From Vulcanisaeta distributa JCM 11217 (GTDB lineage: Archaea; Thermoproteota; Thermoprotei; Thermoproteales; Thermocladiaceae), in assembly GCF_001316005.1 (NCBI RefSeq), contig NZ_BBBJ01000009.1, forward strand, positions 1 to 64,000: a stretch of 64,000 nucleotides of DNA, given 5' to 3'. The notes under the pieces are model-generated. The model saw only the letters and a program-made list of their open reading frames with translations. It was not told the DNA's origin and made no database searches. Below, in pieces: positions 21,294 through 31,732 of the stretch; position 1 is the first letter of the stretch; every line of letters starts with the position of its first letter. A program made the position numbers and the translations under genes.

Positions 21294-22357
21294 CTATCTA
21301 CTCCTTTTGCCTTCGATGAATTCCACGAGCCATTGGTAGGCTATGTCGGGTGGTGCATGGACTGGTGGGTTCTTGAATGCCCATGCGGATAGCTGATGAG
21401 CGGCCCACCAACCTCTCTATCCATTGCCAGTTTCATGACCCTGACTATGTCGATCATAACGCCGGCGTTGTTAAATGGATCGTAAACCTCTAGATCAATC
21501 CTAATCCTGATTGGTACGTTTGCGAATCCGCGGGCTTCAATGAGCATGTGCGCAATCTTCCTACTGCCGAGGAACTTTATGTAGGCTACCGGCGATATGT
21601 ATGCGTCGAAGTCCTCACCATCCGCCATCCTCTTCACAGCCTCCGTCTTAGTCCTTTCCTTCTGTCCCTTCCTATACATTAGGTTTAGGAAGTCTGGCGT
21701 GCCGCCAACGTTTAGTTGGTACGTGCCTCTATCTTAACGCCCCCCCTTAACGCCAATAGCCTAATTATGGTCTTGTGGAGGACTGTGGCGCCTAATTGAT
21801 TTTGGACATCATCACCAGCGAGAGGTAACTTTGCCTTCTCGAACTTTTCCTGCCACTCTCTAGATGTCGCTATTACTGACGGCATGGCATTCACAAAGGC
21901 AGTCCCACTCCTTAGGGCAGCCTCAGCATAGGCCTCACTGGCTCTTTGGGCTCCCGTTGGTAGGTAATTAATGAGGACATGCGCATTAGTACTTTCTAAC
22001 TCCCTAATAACATCCTCGATGGAACCCTCTGTAATTGGTATGAAGGTATTTCTTAATTGCTCAGCGACACCGTCAAGTAATGGGCCTGCCCTCACGATAA
22101 CGCCCAATTTACCAACATCAACTATCTTAAGCGCATTGTTAGGCTCTGTGAATATTGCCTCGCCTAGGTCCTTACCGACCTTACGTGAGTCAACGTCAAA
22201 GGCAGCAACAATCCTTATGTCCCTTGGCTCGTATGGCCCGATGCGTTGGAATGCGAGCCCGACGCTCAGTCTCGACCTCGCAGTATTTAAGTCCCTGGAT
22301 AAAGGCTGAGGCCGTATTACCAACACCGGCTATTGCTACGTTGATGCTCGACTTCAT
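21294..22357 (-). CDS. ino1: Inositol-3-phosphate synthase, frame broken three times
   Basis: Converts glucose 6-phosphate to L-myo-inositol 1-phosphate with NAD, for archaetidylinositol lipids or di-inositol-phosphate solutes. Recovered chain about 355 residues: MKSSINVAIAGVGNTASAFI (NAD site), AFQRIGPYEPRDIRIVAAFD, AHVLINYLPTGAQRASEAYA, LPLAGDDVQNQLGATVLHKT, and ISPVAYIKFLGSRKIAHMLI. Breaks: near 22272 in the N-terminus, near 21700 (before YQLNVGGTPDFLNLMYRKG), and a lost G near 21399, after which the true tail reads HQLSAWAFKNPPVHAPPDI and stops at 21294-21296. The D-D-Q and Lys-rich active-site segments are present. Confidence 0.85.
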
Positions 22358-22405
22358 TGTTCACGTAATATTAACAGTTATTAATAAAGGTTTCTCCCGA
22401 TCAAT

Positions 22406-22897
22406 TCACTTACTCTTCAAAACCGCACCCAGTATCAGGAGTACTACGCCAGCTATCACGAGGCCTATGCTTACGATGGAGGATAGTACGAAGGGCATGA
22501 GCGTATTAACATTAATCGTGCCGTAGGTATAATAAACCATCACACTCTCACTATAATTATTTACCATTGATAACGTGCCTGGGCTTGTTTCGGGTACGTA
22601 CACAACCACGTATTGGCCCTCAACATTCTCGGTCTCTAACTGGCCCGGCCCTGATGTAACCACCTGTAATGGCTTTCCTAAGGTGTCATTGTAGATAATC
22701 ATTATTGCAGCACCGTTTTCTGGAACGGCTATCGTTATTGATGAGTTTGGTGGGACCAGGGTCTCATTGCGTACCCCCCCAGTAACTAGGGCTTCAACGC
22801 CGCTTGTTATTCCTGAGCTTAGGTAAATACCTATGAAGAATATGGCAATCCCAAGCACTATTAATGCACCGCCCGTTATCAATAATCCCTTCCTCAT
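22406..22897 (-). CDS. Membrane protein with extracytoplasmic domain, unknown
   Basis: 163 residues. Two hydrophobic segments, about residues 5-27 and 133-158, flank a central region of about 100 residues rich in Val, Asn, Thr and Tyr, probably a beta-rich domain outside the membrane with N-glycosylation sequons (NET, NDT, NYS). No family recognised. C7 at 22774-22780 adds a Gly near residue 41. ATG 22897 lies divergent to thymidylate kinase with only 15 bases between the ATG and the upstream reading frame opening. Confidence 0.6.
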   Translation of the reverse strand: MRKGLLITGGALIVLGIAIFFIGIYLSSGITSGVEALVTGGVRNETLVPPNSSITIAVPENGAAIMIIYNDTLGKPLQVVTSGPGQLETENVEGQYVVVYVPETSPGTLSMVNNYSESVMVYYTYGTINVNTLMPFVLSSIVSIGLVIAGVVLLILGAVLKSK

Positions 22898-22960
22898 TAT
22901 TTCATTACTAGAATGAATTATTTAATAAGTAATTCTCACTCTGATGGGTTAGGATTAGGC

Positions 22961-23562
22961 ATGTTCGTGGCTATCGAGGGTATAGACGGTGTTGGTAAGT
23001 CAACGGTAATATCCATGTTAAGGAAGAAGCTGGAGGAAGATGGTTATAGGGTGTACACCACGGCTGAGCCTAGTCAATCACCCATTGGCAGGTTAATAAG
23101 GGATTGGCTCCTTAAGCCTGGCTCTAACGTGGCTCACCCATCAATATTTGCCCTACTCTTCACGGCTGATAGGGTTCAGCATTACTATGGTGAGGTTAAG
23201 CCTATGCTTGACGGCGGTTACTTAGTCATTACTGAGCGTTATATGGAGTCGACACTGGCTTATCAAGGTGCAATGGGGGGGCTGCAGCAGGAGTGGTTAA
23301 TGGAGCTTCACAGGTTTGTGCCTAAGCCAGACTTAACAATAATTCTTGATGCACCCATCGATACTGTGATTAGTAGGCTACGTAGTAGGCGTGAGCTTGA
23401 GGTTTTTGAGGTCAATAGGGAATTCCTCGTTAAGGTTAGGGAGATCCTGCTGAGGCGGGCGTGATGAATAACTACCCGGTGGTCAATGCGGATAGAGAGC
23501 TGGGCGTTGTTGTTGATGATGTTTACGGGTTAATAATTAATGCATTGAGGAGGGTAGCTTAA
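22961..23562 (+). CDS. tmk: Thymidylate kinase, frame broken once
   Basis: Phosphorylates dTMP to dTDP. About 200 residues. MFVAIEGIDGVGKST is the P-loop; TAEPSQSPIGRLIRDWL the LID-related segment; FTADRVQHY and ITERYMESTLAYQGAMGG the dTMP site; PKPDLTIILDAP the family's D-x-D region. I start at ATG 22961, directly before this P-loop, although the frame is open from 22913. Near 23450 one base must be changed for the end AGVMNNYPVVNADRELGVVV, the usual last strand, with stop 23560-23562. G7 at 23275-23281 adds a Gly after YQGAMG. Confidence 0.88.
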
Positions 23563-23589
23563 ATAGGCGTAATGTGGTAGTACCTTGCT

Positions 23590-24574
23590 ATGTCTGTTAA
23601 GATGATTGACATAACAAGTAAGGAACCTGTCTATAGGGAGGCCATTGCCACAGGCTTCCTGAGAGTCGACGAGGATACCATGGGCGAACTAATGAAGACT
23701 GGCGTTAGCGGTCTTGGTAATGCGGCGGCCATAGCTAAGGTAACGGCAATAAACGCAACAAAGACTGCTTGGAAATACATACCGCTTCTTCACCCGGTGC
23801 CAATTACGTATATCGAGGCCAGGACGCGCTATGAAAAGGATGGAATTAGGATGGCCGTGTTGGCTAGGACGAAGGCTCAGACCGGCGTTGAGATGGATGC
23901 ATTGTTCGGCCTATTCACGGGTCTGCTGGCTGCGTGGAACACGATTAAGGGATGCAGTAGGACATGCACGCCTGAGTGGGTCACAAACTTCATGGGTAAG
24001 CAGGTACAGACCTGTGGTTCAAGCCGTGTTGATGGTATGTTCGACATTAAAGTCGTTAGTAAGGTTAAGTCTGAGGACGGGGGGGTAAGCCTTTCACTAG
24101 GTGATTTTGAGGATAATGCGGGTGGCGCACCTGTTGTCACGATGTTTGACGTTACCACCGAGCCCACGTATTACGGCGAAGCATCGGCTAAGGGCTTCAT
24201 AAAGCTTAGGGAGGGCACTATCGAATTGATTAGGCAGGGTAAGGTGGAGAAAGGCGATGTGGTGACCGTGGCTAAGGCAGCGTCAATAATGGCCACCAAG
24301 AAGACCTGGGAGGTGTTACCCCTCGTGCACCTTAATTATATAACCTATGTTAATGCTGATGTTAAGGTTGTTGAGGATGGCGTTGAGGTTACCGTGGACA
24401 CGCGTAACGTATCAAACACGGGCTCCGCGATGGAGCGGTCTTCGCCGTAGCGTCGGTCTACTGACTGTTTGGGATATGGTCAAGAAGTATGAGAAGGATG
24501 AGAATGGTCAATACCCGTACACAGTTATTAAGGAGGTCAGGGTATTAAAGGCCCTAAAAACGCCCGTTGTTTAG
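23590..24574 (+). CDS. moaC: Tandem MoaC-domain protein (molybdenum/tungsten cofactor synthesis), frame broken once
   Basis: About 328 residues holding two MoaC domains. MoaC with MoaA turns GTP into cyclic pyranopterin phosphate. Domain 1 (about 1-120): [44 protein letters not shown], then AAWNTIKGC. Domain 2 (about 178-328): [44 protein letters not shown], then [11 protein letters not shown]. Each domain keeps only part of the usual active-site set: domain 1 has the HP and GVEM pieces but lacks the Asp of D-M-x-K, and domain 2 has DMVK but a changed HP. One G is missing near 24430; restored, the end is [14 protein letters not shown]. The pterin product would serve the tungsten AOR encoded at 28.4 kb. 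Confidence 0.87.
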
Positions 24575-25263
24575 GCGTAGACCTCGGTTATCACCTTCTC
24601 AACTTCCTCAACATCCTTGACAGTGTCAACGGACTTCCAATAAACATCCCTATAGATAACGCCCCTAATCCTCCTCTCACTTGCTAGCTTTGGGAATGCC
24701 GTGACCTCAATATCGCCCTTATCAGGTAAGTACTTAAAGATGTCCTTGGTGAAGGCGTAGACACCCGCGTTTATTAGGTAATCAAGCAGTGGCTTCTCCC
24801 TGAACTCCGTTATGAAGCCCTCATGGTCAACGTGAACAATTCCATAGGGACTCCTCATGGGGGGGACGAGGGCTATCGTTGAGATGACATTACCATTCAA
24901 CTGTTCTATTAATGGCTTAATCGATAGGTTCGTTATTATATCGCCATTAAGCACTATGAATACCTCATCCTCAAGGAACTTCATGGCGTTCTTAATGGCG
25001 CCACCCGTACCAAGGGGTTCCTCCTCAACGCTGTAGAATAGCCTAACGCCGAATTTGGAGCCATCGCCCATGACTTCAAAGACCTTGGTCCTTAGGTAAC
25101 CAACGGCGAGGACTATATCCTTAATACCCTGCCTACTAAGCCACTCAATCTGCCATTGAAGTATTGGCTTACCACCAACCTCAATGAGTGGTTTTGGTCT
25201 ATCCAACGTTAGTGGTTGGAGCCTCTTTCCAAAGCCTCCAGCCAGGATTAATGCCCTAACCAT
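24571..25263 (-). CDS. Sugar-1-phosphate nucleotidylyltransferase
   Basis: 230 residues in one frame. [20 protein letters not shown] is the nucleotide-binding signature of glucose/mannose-1-phosphate nucleotidyltransferases; FIVLNGDI supplies the metal Asp and [19 protein letters not shown] the sugar-binding region. It forms NDP-sugars for glycans or dolichol-linked sugars. Which sugar and nucleotide cannot be told. Its stop overlaps the end of the convergent moaC gene by four bases. The G7 tract (24859-24865) makes VPPMRSPYG one Pro longer. Confidence 0.88.
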   Translation of the reverse strand: MVRALILAGGFGKRLQPLTLDRPKPLIEVGGKPILQWQIEWLSRQGIKDIVLAVGYLRTKVFEVMGDGSKFGVRLFYSVEEEPLGTGGAIKNAMKFLEDEVFIVLNGDIITNLSIKPLIEQLNGNVISTIALVPPMRSPYGIVHVDHEGFITEFREKPLLDYLINAGVYAFTKDIFKYLPDKGDIEVTAFPKLASERRIRGVIYRDVYWKSVDTVKDVEEVEKVITEVYA

Positions 25264-25360
25264 TAATTGAGAATTAAGTTAGCTCTATTAATGCATTAAG
25301 CATCATAAACCTGCATTTAAAGTTAAACTTATTAACTTAAACTTTAGGTTTAAGGAGCGT

Positions 25361-26034
25361 ATGATTGATAAGGCATTGGAACTGCTTAGGCAGGGCAAGG
25401 TAATATTCATACACGATTCCGATAATAGGGAGAATGAGGTTGACGCAGTGATTAGGCTGATTACGTAACGCCATCCGTAATTACCTGGATGAGAAGGAAT
25501 GCCGGTGGTTTAATATGCTTCGTGACGGAGGACTCAATAGGTAGGCAATTAGGTCTTGACTTTATGAGTAATGTATTACGTAAAATAGGCTTTAACGGGC
25601 TAGTGAAGAGGCCCGGCTATGGTGATGACCCAGCATTTTCAATATATGTTAACCACGTGAAGACAATAACGGGCATTAGGGATAGGGATAGGGCATTAAC
25701 GATCACGAGACTTGCCGATGTGGTTAAGATGATTAGTGAGGGTAGGGTAATGGATGCCCGTAAGGTCTTCTATGAGGAGTTCTACGCGCCAGGCCACGTG
25801 CCAATATTGCTGGGCAGGGTGGGGGGGCACAGGTTCGGGCATACCGAGTTATCCCTAATGCTCTCAAGGATGGCGGGAATACCGCCAGCGCTGGTAATTG
25901 TTGAGATGCTCAGCGATGATGGTGGGGGGGCATTAAGTAAGGATACTGTAAGTAAGATAGCCAATGAATTAGGCACAGCTCTCATAAGTGGCGATGAAAT
26001 AATTAATGAGGCTAAGAGGTATGGAATTATTTAA
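25361..26034 (+). CDS. ribB: 3,4-dihydroxy-2-butanone-4-phosphate synthase, frame broken once
   Basis: Makes the four-carbon precursor of riboflavin from ribulose 5-phosphate. MIDKALELLRQGKVIFIHDS and DNRENEVDAVIR are the Mg and substrate loop; later GGLICFVTEDSIGRQLGLDF, APGHVPILLGR and GHTELSLMLSRMAGIPPALV are characteristic, the last with the conserved E-x-M-S-D (EMLSDDGG). One G is missing near 25454: restored, it reads VIRADYVTPSVITWMRRNAG. Start ATG 25361, near a TTTAAGGA sequence. About 224 residues, normal for archaeal RibB. G7 tracts at 25821 and 25924 add single Gly. Confidence 0.9.
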
Positions 26035-26226
26035 ATATATTTATCTAAATAATAAATCATATAAGTGAATATCGTATTAACTCACGTATTACTAATATAC
26101 CTCCTGCCTTGATATTGTTTAATCTCAACTTGTCATAATTATCATAAAATTTGATATTAGTAAAGAAATTATGTGAGATTTAGCGTATTGAGACCGATAT
26201 ATTCGTCCGTTGCATTTCCAAGCGAT

Positions 26227-26237
26227 GTTTTTAAATA
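26227..26237 (+). promoter_or_regulatory. TATA box of the Cren7-type gene
   Basis: TTTTTAAATAC about 30 bases before ATG 26267. It falls inside the upstream extension of the reading frame, which is the main reason for preferring the downstream start. The gap 26035-26226 before it is AT-rich and shows nothing else. Confidence 0.5.
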
Positions 26238-26266
26238 CTCCCGAATCAATGAACTTATTGACCAAT

Positions 26267-26458
26267 ATGGTCACACTAGAGGACCTAGCAAAGAAGGAAT
26301 ATGATGTGGAGGGTAGGAAGCTTAAGCCTACGAAGGTTTGGAAGGTTCAGCCTAAGGGTAGGAAGGGCTTCGTAATGGCGTTGTTCAAGACGCCCGATGG
26401 CAAGACAGTGAGGAAAGTAATAGCCAAAGTAGACGAACAAGGAAACATAATAACCTAA
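26267..26458 (+). CDS. cren7: Cren7-type chromatin protein
   Basis: 63 residues. [20 protein letters not shown] and [16 protein letters not shown] match the Cren7 pattern of an SH3-like beta-barrel that coats and bends crenarchaeal DNA; the basic loop PKGRKG and the Trp are the DNA-contacting features. The reading frame is open further upstream to 26210, but a TATA-like TTTTTAAATA lies at about 26228-26236, so ATG 26267 (or 26249) is the likely start. A T-rich stretch follows the stop. Single-gene transcript, likely highly expressed. Confidence 0.82.
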   Translation: MVTLEDLAKKEYDVEGRKLKPTKVWKVQPKGRKGFVMALFKTPDGKTVRKVIAKVDEQGNIIT

Positions 26459-26496
26459 GTACTTAATACGTTCAAATAAAAATTCATAAAAACTAT

Positions 26497-26520
26497 CCAT
26501 TTTTCCCTTTTTATTTCCTT
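26497..26520 (+). terminator. T-rich terminator after the Cren7-type gene
   Basis: Three T runs (TTTTT, TTTTT and TTT with spacing C or A) within 25 bases, about 45 bases after the stop. Archaeal RNA polymerase terminates at such T tracts without a hairpin. Confidence 0.4.
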
Positions 26521-26544
26521 ACCTAAAAATCATATTAATTGCGT

Positions 26545-26757
26545 ATGAATTGCTGGCTAGTCTTTATTGAGGACTGCTCAAGGCCATGCAATTGCGTAAG
26601 TGAGCACCCATTGGTTTTAAATTCGAATCCTGGTATTAATAAGGACGATAACGTGATAATTGTAGATGAAGAGACAAGGGTTCCCTGTTGCATGGCTACG
26701 GTTAATAACATTAAGTCTCTGTTATCAATAATACACCGAGAATATACATTTATCTAA
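26545..26757 (+). CDS. Small Cys-rich protein, unknown
   Basis: 70 residues from ATG 26545 (a TTG at 26539 is also possible). Six cysteines: MNCW, EDCS, PCNC and PCCM, spaced so that two metal-binding or disulfide clusters are possible, with a hydrophobic segment VIIVDEETRV between. No family recognised and no zinc-finger pattern fits well. The following gap to 26935 is very AT-rich and contains the promoter of the next gene. Confidence 0.45.
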   Translation: MNCWLVFIEDCSRPCNCVSEHPLVLNSNPGINKDDNVIIVDEETRVPCCMATVNNIKSLLSIIHREYTFI

Positions 26758-26935
26758 AGGACTGTAAGACTCCCAGCGAGAATAGTATGTATGAAATTAT
26801 GAGAGTTATAAGGTCTGTGAGCTATATGATTAAGATTATGAATATAAGTCAAAATTTATGTGGATACGATATTGATTAAATTGAACAAAAATATGATAAT
26901 AAAAATTAAAAATACATTAAATATAAGGTATTTTT

Positions 26936-28315
26936 ATGACAGAGTCTAAGGAGCAAAGGCAATCAATTAGGAGAAGTAATGTTAGGTGGCTCATTGTCGC
27001 TTTAATGTTTATCGCAATAACATTTAACTATGCTGATAGGGAGATATGGGTTTTAACAGAACCGGCATTCTCAGCATCCTTTGGATGGTCAAAGCCAGGT
27101 GCCCCCCCGCTATCTCATTATGCATTAATGAATATAAGCCTAATACTATTCATATGGTCCCTTGCATATGCAATCTTCAATTTCCCTGGTGGCTGGATCA
27201 CGGATATGCTAGGAATAAGGAAGGCCATGGCAGCATTCTTTGGTCTATGGTCGGCATTCACGGCATTAACGGCATCAGCCTTCAACTTCATATCAATGGC
27301 AATTGTGAGAGGATTAATGGGTGCGTCAGAGGGGGGGCCTGTATGGCCAATAAATTCCCCAGTATAAGGGATCCGTCTAAGGCATTTACGTGGGCTGGGT
27401 CAGGGCAGGCATTAGGGCCTATAATTGGCTTGGCGGGTGGTGCGGCGTTATATGCATTATGGGGGGGTTGGAGGGGGGGCGTGTTTCTATTCTTCGGTAT
27501 ACTAGGTATATTATTAGCAATTGCTTGGTATGCACTTTCTAGGGATAAGCCTGAGGAGCATCCTTGGGTCAATAAGGCGGAGCTTGATTACATTAGGGAG
27601 GGTAAGGCCATGGCTACGGAACCAACGCTTAAGTCCAGCGATACATGGAAAATAGCACTCCGTATAGTATTTACGACACAGGCCGGTATTGGCGTCCTAT
27701 TAACATTTATATCGTTTGGATATATACTTTATACATTCCTATATTGGTTACCACCGTTGATGTAGGTGAATTCGCCCACTCAGTAACTAAATCAGGTTAT
27801 TACTCAGCGGCAATAGATACGGCACTCTTTATTGGTTTTATAGCGTCTGGTCCATTTAATGACTGGTTGGTTGCTCGTTATGGTAAAGTAATGGGTAAGA
27901 GACTCGGTTCGATAGTGCCCATGTCGTTAATGATAGTGGCAGTTGCCTTATCATACTTTACGGGGATTGCCCATGAATTATTGCCAACGGCGTTATTACT
28001 TGCGACGGCAGCGGGATTAATGAACTTAACCGTGGGTTCTTATGCCGTTAATGGCTTTGATATAGCACCACCTGGAACCACTGCTACTGTGATGGGATAT
28101 ACAATGGTATTCTTAATTTGATGAGTGCTTTCAACTCTATAATAATTGGTTACCTCTTTATTAAGTATGGACCCTTCGTCGGTTTCACAAGTGCTGTGTT
28201 CTTCATGGCACTATTCTTAGCTGGTTACCTAGTGTTTATTAGGGAGGGTACCTGGAAAAGGGCCATTGAGTATGGTTACTCACTCGTTCAGGAGACGTTA
28301 AGTAGGTACCACTGA
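26936..28315 (+). CDS. MFS transporter of the anion:cation symporter type, frame broken three times
   Basis: About 460 residues, twelve helices. TFNYADREIWVL in helix 1 and FPGGWITDMLGIRKAM in the first loop are typical of ACS-family uptake systems for hexuronates and other organic acids. Breaks: near 27357 (C4 tract after VWPINS), a lost T near 27763 (PPLMLGEFAHSV) and a lost A near 28119 (VFLNLMSAFNSII). Five lengthened tracts are present; WGGWRGGVFLFFGILG shows two, where the family has WGWRGVF. The stop is 78 bases before the AOR gene, so it probably brings in the acid or its precursor metabolised there. Confidence 0.85.
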
Positions 28316-28393
28316 GCGCTTTAATTAGTTATTATTAGTTAAAATACGTGTTACGTAATATTTATATCCACGATGTATTACCGTAGACTCACT

Positions 28394-30257
28394 ATGTTTG
28401 GTTATGCAGGTAAGATTGCCAGGATTGATTTATCCAGTGGTAAAGTATTGATTGAGGAAACACCCAATTGGTTGGTGGAGTTGTTTTATGGAGGTAAGGG
28501 CTTTGTCTATGGAATACTGTCAAGGGAGTTAAGGCCAGGTATAGACCCATTATCAGGTAGCAATAAGATAGTCATTGCGGCCGGTGCCTTAGCTGGTTTG
28601 GCGCCTGCATCGTCTAAGACAATAGTTGGCGCCATTAGTCCACTCTCTGGCTTAATACATGACACCAGTGTTGGTGAGTGGTTTTCATACATGCTCAGGG
28701 GGGGTGCGGGTTTTGACGCGCTCGTGATTGAAGGCGCCTCAAGCGAACCTGTGTATCTATGGGTTAGTAAGGGTAGGGTCGAGATTAGGGATGCCGGGAG
28801 GATTTGGGGGGGATTAACAACTAGGGATTCCGTTAAGTTGATTAGGGAGGAGACGAGTAAGGCGGCTTCTATAATGGTCATTGGACCTGCTGGCGAGAAT
28901 CTCGTGAAAATAGCGAATATTATGGTTGATGGCGAGAGAGCTGGTGGTAGAGGCGGATTAGGCGCAGTCTTTGGTAGTAAGGGACTTAAGGCAATCGCGA
29001 CGTACGGGATCCCCCCAATATACCCATTGCCGATAAGTATGGTTTCATGAAGAAAGCCCTTGAGTTATATAGGAAGTTTCAGTCATCGGTTGATACGGCT
29101 GAGCATAGGGATTTCGGTACGACGAATGGGCTTCTATATAGTGGCTTAATAGGTACATCACCGGCATTTAATTACGGTAGGCCAAAGCTTGAGGATGAGC
29201 TCGCCTATAAACTGTCTGGGTCGCGGTTCAGGGAGTTAGGTCTTGAGAAGGGATTTCCTAATAAGCCTATTAAGATAATTGGTGCCTTATGCCCAATTAA
29301 GTGCTCGAGGTGGGTAAGAATACCTGGTGAGGAGGATTACGTTAAGCCAGAATACGAGACTCTAGCCCTATTGGGCGCCGCGACTGGGGTCTTTGATGAG
29401 AAGTACGTGCTTGAGGCTAATAGATTAGTTAACGACCTTGGTTTAGACGCCATAAGTACGGGCAATGTTATTGCCTGGGCCATGGAGCTTTATGAAAGGG
29501 GGGGTCTCATTACGAGGGAGGAGGTTGGAAATATTGATTTAAGGTTTGGTAATGGTGAGGCATTAATTAAGTTAATTAATGATATTGCCTATCAAAGGGG
29601 GGGTTTTGGCAAGATACTCGCTCAGGGCGTTGCTGATGCATCTAAAATACTAGGTAAGGGAAGTGAGTACGCAGTTCATTTCAAGGGTCTCGGATTACCC
29701 GCTTGGTATCCAAACACGGTATTAAGGGGGGGATTAGTTATTTCGTACTTAACGGCTGACGTTGGAGGTAGCCACCTCAGAGGTTGGCCAAGGCTTCATG
29801 ACGCGGAGACGCCGCTTAGGGATACCGTTGCTTCAATGGTTGAAGATAGAGATCGTAAAGCCGTGATGGATTCAATGGGGGGCTTTGCGTTTTTAATCCA
29901 TACACCCTGGACGATATTGAGATGCTGTATAGACTTGCTACTGGTAGGGATGTTACTAAGAATGACCTGGTTAAGGTTAGTGTTAGGATTGATACCATAG
30001 CCAGGATTTGGCATGTTCTGAGTGGTTATATTGACCCATGGGCTGAAGTACCAAGGAAGATGATAGATGACGTGAATGGCCCAAAATTTAGACGTGAAGA
30101 AATAATTGATGGTGTTAGGGAATTCTACAGGATTAGGGGGGGTTGGGACGTTGAAACTGGGCTTCCAAGCCGTGAGTATTTAAGGGATTTGAAAATTGAA
30201 TGGATAACAGATCTAAGAGACAAAGCTGAAAAAGTACTAAGAGGGCATAAACCTTAA
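28394..30257 (+). CDS. aor: Tungsten-dependent aldehyde:ferredoxin oxidoreductase family, frame broken twice
   Basis: About 620 residues. The N-terminal domain starts MFGYAGKIARIDLSSGK, then GGKGFVYGILSREL, and AISPLSGLIHDTSVG and GERAGGRGGLGAVFGSKGLK are the pterin-binding segments. ALCPIKCSRW gives two of the three Cys of the usual Cx2Cx3C; the first is replaced by Gly. The fourth, in SMGLCVFNPY, appears once the G6 tract at 29877-29882 is read as four. The C6 tract at 29011-29016 also breaks the frame (YGIPNIPIADKYGF). It oxidises an aldehyde to an acid with ferredoxin; the substrate is unknown. Seven further G7 tracts lie inside. Start ATG 28394 rather than 28373. Confidence 0.9.
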
Positions 30258-30472
30258 TCTCCAGTGTTAAGCATTGTCAATACTGATTAATGCTGCCGTA
30301 TCCTTACCAAAATCAATGCCGTGTTGTAAGAGGTTATAGCTTAGACATGATATGCATTATTGTAATACCCGGTGAGTTAACTACCCATCGCTGCTCTAGG
30401 GTCTTTTAATGCCCCTAATTTAATTACGGCCCTTGAGTGAATCAATAGGTAATGTGCAATTGAAAGAAAAAT

Positions 30473-30551
30473 TGGCGGCCCCCCGGTGGGATTCGAACCC
30501 ACGACCTACGGCTCCGAAGGCCGCCGCTCTTCCTGACTGAGCTACGGGGCC
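30473..30551 (-). tRNA. tRNA-Arg (anticodon UCG)
   Basis: Minus strand: GGCCCCG acceptor, D arm GCTC...GAGC, anticodon stem GCGGC/GCCGT with loop CTTCGGA (UCG), T arm GTGGG-TTCGAAT-CCCAC, discriminator G and encoded CCA (30473-30475). No intron. The 3' acceptor strand should be CGGGGCC but reads C, six G, CC: two extra G (plus-strand C6 at 30479-30484). A real tRNA could not carry this bulge at the end of its acceptor stem, so the tract is an internal proof of sequence error. The surrounding gap (30258-30472) shows nothing else. Confidence 0.93.
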
Positions 30552-30593
30552 GTAGTATTACTCCTATATTTCCCTTTTATTTTTTAGGTGCAC

Positions 30594-31676
30594 CTATGGT
30601 ATTACCTCTGTTGAGTCGAGTATTGGGTCGTAAATTAATTCGTTACTATTGATGATGCCCTTATTCATAAGCTCCTTTATCTGAGGTGCTATCGCCAGCA
30701 CTATCCTTATCGTTTCCTTGGTCACATAGTCCACGGCCTCAACACCATCTTTGCCCCAGTACTTCTCACCCTCCATTAACGCGTATAGACACCTACCACC
30801 ACAATAAGGCCTAAACTCGCACTTCATGCACATCTCGGGCAGCTTTATTTCCATTAGTCTAAATCCATTGTTAATATCACCAAGGACTGCCCACTTCTCC
30901 CTGACGGCTATTGGGCATGCCAGTACCCTGCCATCGGTTGATACGGCGACCGCCCTATAACCTGCACCGCAGGGTGGTCCCTCGTATGGCTTGAATAAGT
31001 ATGCATTTAATATACCGAGTATTGGCACCATACCTAGTATTCTACCTCCTCTGCGTTTTTCAGAAATAAGCTCACTAATTTCTTGATGCCTGGCAGGTAA
31101 TTATTATTGGCCCAGGTCCTAACATCCCACTTATCGGTCCATATGACGTTCAACTGCCAATGAACATAGTTAAAACCAAGGCTCAGCAGGTGTGTGACGT
31201 CTTCGTAGATGTCCGTTAACTTGGTAACGGTCATCCTGGCAATAATTCTCCTAACGCCAATATTCCTCAGGTGATTTAATGCATTAACAACGGCCCTATA
31301 AACACCCCTACCCCCCCCTATTGGCGTCAGTAACGCTTTCTCTACCGTCAATGGATAGTAAAACTACGTCCATCCTCCTCCAATAATCCCTGGGCAGTAA
31401 ATTAACGAGGGTACCATTAGTTTGGATTCCGAACCTCCTCGCCTTAATGTTATCCATGACCCACATTATGAAGCGTGGATTAAGCAGTGGCTCACCACCG
31501 TAAAAGATCACGGTAGCATCGGCATCCCTCTCAATCAATTGTTTCAGCCTATTAACATCATAAGTCACCCTCCAGGGTACGACATATGGTTCAAAGGATC
31601 CTCCACAGTATGAGCACTTTAAGTTGCATGCGCCCGTTGTAAATAGAAGCCACAGCATCCTTAACACCCTTACCAA
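30594..31676 (-). CDS. Radical SAM/SPASM protein, likely peptide-modifying, frame broken twice
   Basis: About 360 residues. [13 protein letters not shown] is the CxxxCxxC radical SAM motif at about residues 15-28; YGGEPLLNP the AdoMet-binding GGE; the SPASM-like C-terminus carries [20 protein letters not shown] and [18 protein letters not shown]. The arrangement resembles an archaeal group I recall as the AF_0577 family, annotated as putative peptide-modifying. Breaks: C8 at 31311-31318 (with four, [12 protein letters not shown]) and a lost C near 31037 ([13 protein letters not shown]). No candidate substrate peptide is evident adjacent. Divergent from DUF1512. Confidence 0.85.
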
Positions 31677-31732
31677 TTTTGATCGCTCATACTCAGAATG
31701 CTTTTAAAACTAGCACCTATTATTGTTAATTG

